From positions 2,728,001 to 2,792,000 of the forward strand of contig NZ_CP150901.1 of assembly GCF_038050405.1 (NCBI RefSeq): a DNA stretch of 64,000 bases. Reading direction: 5' to 3'. The notes under the pieces are model-generated. The model searched no databases, was not told where the DNA came from, and worked only from the letters and a program-made list of their open reading frames with translations. Below, piece after piece: positions 61,624-64,000 of this stretch; the first letter of the stretch is position 1, and every line of letters begins with the position of its first letter. This DNA comes from Paraburkholderia sp. IMGN_8. Lineage in GTDB: Bacteria; Pseudomonadota; Gammaproteobacteria; Burkholderiales; Burkholderiaceae. The translations under genes and the position numbers were made by a program.

Positions 61624-62078
61624 TGCTTTCCTGACGGGAATAACCTGTGGCTTGGCCAGCTCGGTACGACGCAAATGCGGCCGATAGGGTAGCCTAGCCT
61701 GAATTGTCAATTTTTGCAGGACCGCATTCCGGACGTCATCCAAAGCTTCGCTTTTACGTTACGGTAAGAGCATCTCGATGTCGCCGGCCTTCGCCGGGAT
61801 CGACATGGGCTTTGAGGTCCGGCTTTGAGCCATACCTCCCGTTCATGCCTGCGCGATAACGGAAAATCAGCGGCGACCGCTTTCGAGCAAACCGAACAGG
61901 TGCGATCGACGCGAAGCGGACCGGCAGCATCCGCTTCGCGCACATCTTTGGACTTGTCGCGTCCGGTGGTTTCTGAGCGAGCTTGCCGATTATCGGCGAA
62001 CCCAATTCGAATGGCACAATTCCGATTCGGCGGATACTCTCAAGCGACACCGCCGTGTCAACAATACGGGTATCAGGC
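61624..62078. promoter_or_regulatory. Divergent upstream region of the DsbA-like and bcsA genes
   Basis: A gap of 455 bases with no supported gene. It must hold promoters for both divergent genes, but I could not assign boxes or a repeat with confidence. Confidence 0.35.
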
Positions 62079-64000
62079 ATGCAGCAGAAAATCCATGGGA
62101 TTACCGCACTCACGTTGCTGGTGGGGCTTGCCATACTGGCTGTCGTTTCAGTCGGCTTGCCTTACCCCGTAGTCAATGCATTACTTTTTATTGCGCTGTT
62201 CGGGTTGCTCGCCTCTGTGCAGACGCCCACCACACGACCACTCCTGCTTGCTTTCAGCGGCTTCGTCATCATCCGGTACGTCGCGTGGCGCTTCGAGTCG
62301 TTCCCGATCCATGGCGGCCTGCCCACAAAGATCGCCGCCGCCGCACTGCTGCTGGCCGAACTCTATTGCATGGGAGTCGTTCTGCTCGGTTATTTCGTCA
62401 GTGTCCGGCCGCTAGAGCGTCAGCCGCTGCCGCTGCCCTCCGATCCTGACGCGCTTCCGATGGTCGACGTCTTCATTCCGACCTACTCGGAGCCAATCTC
62501 GGTCGTTGCCCCAACGGTGTATGGCGCAGTCGAACTCGACTATCCGAAAAACCGCTTCCGCGTCTACGTGCTCGACGACGGTTTTCCTCGATCAAAAAGC
62601 GCGAAAAACCTCGAGCAGCGGCAGGCACTCGCCGAACGCGCCGCACAGTTGAAGGCGCTATGCGCAAGGCATGGCGCCATCTATCTGACTCGCGAATCGA
62701 ACGCGCACGCAAAGAGCGGCAATCTGAACGCAGCGATGCAAGGCACGTCAGGCGAACTGATCGCCATCCTGGATGCGGATCACGTGCCGACGCGAGACTT
62801 CCTGCGTTCAACCGTCGGTTTTTTCATGCATGACTCGAAGGCTGCATTGGTGCAGACGCCGCATTTCTTTACCAACCCGGACCCCCTCGAGAAAAACCTC
62901 GGTCTGTTCAACCAGATGCCGGCTGAGAACGACCTGTTCTACCGTGTCGTTCAGCCGGGGTTGGACACGTGGAATACGTCGTTTTTCTGCGGCTCCGGCG
63001 CAATCGTCCGGCGCGCCGCCATCGTGGAAGTCGGCGGATTCTCGACGGACTCCATTACCGAAGACGCCTCGACTTCCGTCAAGCTGCATCAGCGAGGCTG
63101 GCGTTCGGTATATTTCGGCCGGCCGATGGTCGCGGGTCTGCAGCCTGAAACGATTTCGGGCTTTCTCGTTCAGCGCATCCGCTGGGGCGTCGGCATGATG
63201 CAGATTCTCATGAAGCAGAATCCGTGGTTGATTCGGGGGCTGACGCTTGCTCAGCGGTTCTGCTATTTTTCGGTCGGCCTTTTCTGGTTTTTTCCGTTCG
63301 CCCGCCTCGTCACTTTCCTGATGCCGATTCTCGGCATCGTGTTCAAGCTGCCGTTGTACCCGGGCGGGACGGACAACCTCGTCGGCTACACGCTTCCCTA
63401 TCTCTTCGTCGTGCTTTTAACGGCTGAGCGGCTGAACGGACGCTTCCGGCGGATCTTTTCCTCCGAACTCTATGAAACGCTCCAGGCGTTTTACATGCTG
63501 CCTGCCCTCGTATCGGCCCTCGTGCGCCCCAACGCTCCGACGTTCAGCGTCACGCCAAAGGGAGAGTTGAACGAGACAGACTTCATCAGCGAATTCCGTC
63601 TGCCGTTCTACGGAATGTTTGTCTGTTGTGCGATCGGCCTCGTTTGGGGCATCGTCCGGATGGTTCACGAACCCGCGGCGCGCCCCGTCCTTACCGCGGC
63701 TGTGCTGTGGATCACCTTCAATCTGTTTCTGAGCTTCGGCGCCCTCGGCGCGCTGTTCGAGAAAGCGCAGCGCCGCGCGAGGCCGCGCATCGATATCGAC
63801 GAGCCGATCACCGTCGTCGGCCAGTTCGGCGAACAGGAGGTACTGCTCCTCGACGCCAATGAACTGGGTTTGCGGGTCCGCGTTCCAGACGGCACGGTAC
63901 TGGATCGATTCGAAGTCAGGTTCCGGCAACATTTGCTGGCGGCGCACGTCATTGCACCCGTCAATGCGGCGGATCACGAATATGCCGCGCTCTACGCACC
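62079..64000 (+). CDS. bcsA: Cellulose synthase catalytic subunit, partial
   Basis: About 640 residues are visible, open to the right edge. The start is taken as ATG 62079, with GTG 62055 an alternative; both have weak ribosome sites. Membrane helices precede a GT2 domain with VYVLDDGF (first Asp pair), ILDADH (DxD), SITEDASTS (TED catalytic base) and QRIRWG (QxxRW). More helices follow, and then the start of a PilZ domain with RPRIDIDEP and LLLDANELGLRVRVPDG. The enzyme polymerises UDP-glucose at the inner membrane and is switched on by c-di-GMP bound to PilZ. The bcsB gene would be expected beyond the window. Confidence 0.94.
   Translation, partial: MQQKIHGITALTLLVGLAILAVVSVGLPYPVVNALLFIALFGLLASVQTPTTRPLLLAFSGFVIIRYVAWRFESFPIHGGLPTKIAAAALLLAELYCMGVVLLGYFVSVRPLERQPLPLPSDPDALPMVDVFIPTYSEPISVVAPTVYGAVELDYPKNRFRVYVLDDGFPRSKSAKNLEQRQALAERAAQLKALCARHGAIYLTRESNAHAKSGNLNAAMQGTSGELIAILDADHVPTRDFLRSTVGFFMHDSKAALVQTPHFFTNPDPLEKNLGLFNQMPAENDLFYRVVQPGLDTWNTSFFCGSGAIVRRAAIVEVGGFSTDSITEDASTSVKLHQRGWRSVYFGRPMVAGLQPETISGFLVQRIRWGVGMMQILMKQNPWLIRGLTLAQRFCYFSVGLFWFFPFARLVTFLMPILGIVFKLPLYPGGTDNLVGYTLPYLFVVLLTAERLNGRFRRIFSSELYETLQAFYMLPALVSALVRPNAPTFSVTPKGELNETDFISEFRLPFYGMFVCCAIGLVWGIVRMVHEPAARPVLTAAVLWITFNLFLSFGALGALFEKAQRRARPRIDIDEPITVVGQFGEQEVLLLDANELGLRVRVPDGTVLDRFEVRFRQHLLAAHVIAPVNAADHEYAALYA

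Overview
The window looks like a gene-sparse, accessory-rich part of a Burkholderiaceae genome, most likely a Paraburkholderia or Caballeronia second chromosome or megaplasmid. The reasons are high GC, two Burkholderia-type trimeric porins, a DUF4148 protein, many LysR/AraC regulators each facing a small catabolic or detoxification operon, and a cellulose synthase. I see no rRNA, tRNA, CRISPR array, phage module or intact insertion sequence.

Layout. 1-1 kb holds the 3' end of an unidentified gene, a cydB-like scrap and a small secreted protein. 1.2-5.7 kb holds an orphan 2-oxoglutarate dehydrogenase E1-like protein and a chemoreceptor. 6.1-8.2 kb holds a LysR regulator divergent from an Old Yellow Enzyme. 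8.29-8.70 kb is eight tandem 50-bp hairpin repeats next to a truncated LysR gene. 9.5-15.4 kb holds a porin, a DUF1275 protein and a tightly overlapping xapX / amidohydrolase / doxX operon divergent from an isochorismatase-like hydrolase. 16-22.3 kb holds a propeller-like lipoprotein, two related membrane proteins separated by eroded copies of the hairpin repeat, two methyltransferases and a LysR regulator. 23-30 kb is a detoxification-like island: a GlxA-type regulator, an SDR, an epoxide hydrolase, small secreted proteins, Ohr and two secreted alpha/beta hydrolases. 30.3-34 kb is an AraC regulator divergent from three tandem SDR genes. 34-39 kb mixes pseudogene fragments with a DUF899 protein, a SurA-like protein and a diguanylate cyclase. 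39.5-49.5 kb holds a second porin, a DUF1801 protein, an LCM-type methyltransferase, an EAL/HDOD protein, a leucine-rich-repeat membrane protein, a 52-residue membrane protein, a YbhB-like protein and an AraC-controlled hydrolase/SnoaL pair. 50.5-54 kb holds an aromatic amino acid lyase homologue, a solute-binding protein and a LysR regulator. 54-61.6 kb holds an HtrA protease, an unknown membrane-anchored protein, convergent GH36-like and GH35 galactosidases and a DsbA/FrnE protein. The window ends inside bcsA.

Themes. Most regulators sit next to, and are usually transcribed away from, one short operon. This suggests many independently acquired small-molecule modules. Several intergenic gaps hold gene debris (OsmC, flavin reductase, LysR, solute-binding protein, GFA and cydB fragments), so the region appears to be turning over.

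Most interesting observations: (1) the lyase at 50.5 kb keeps the HAL/PAL active-site scaffold, but the Ala-Ser-Gly that forms the MIO cofactor is missing; (2) the 8 x 50-bp hairpin array has a diverged inverted relative 10 kb away whose stem bases changed in a paired way; (3) the E1-like protein has no N-terminal E2-binding region and no partner genes nearby; (4) a methyltransferase and an HtrA protease each carry a substitution at a key site.
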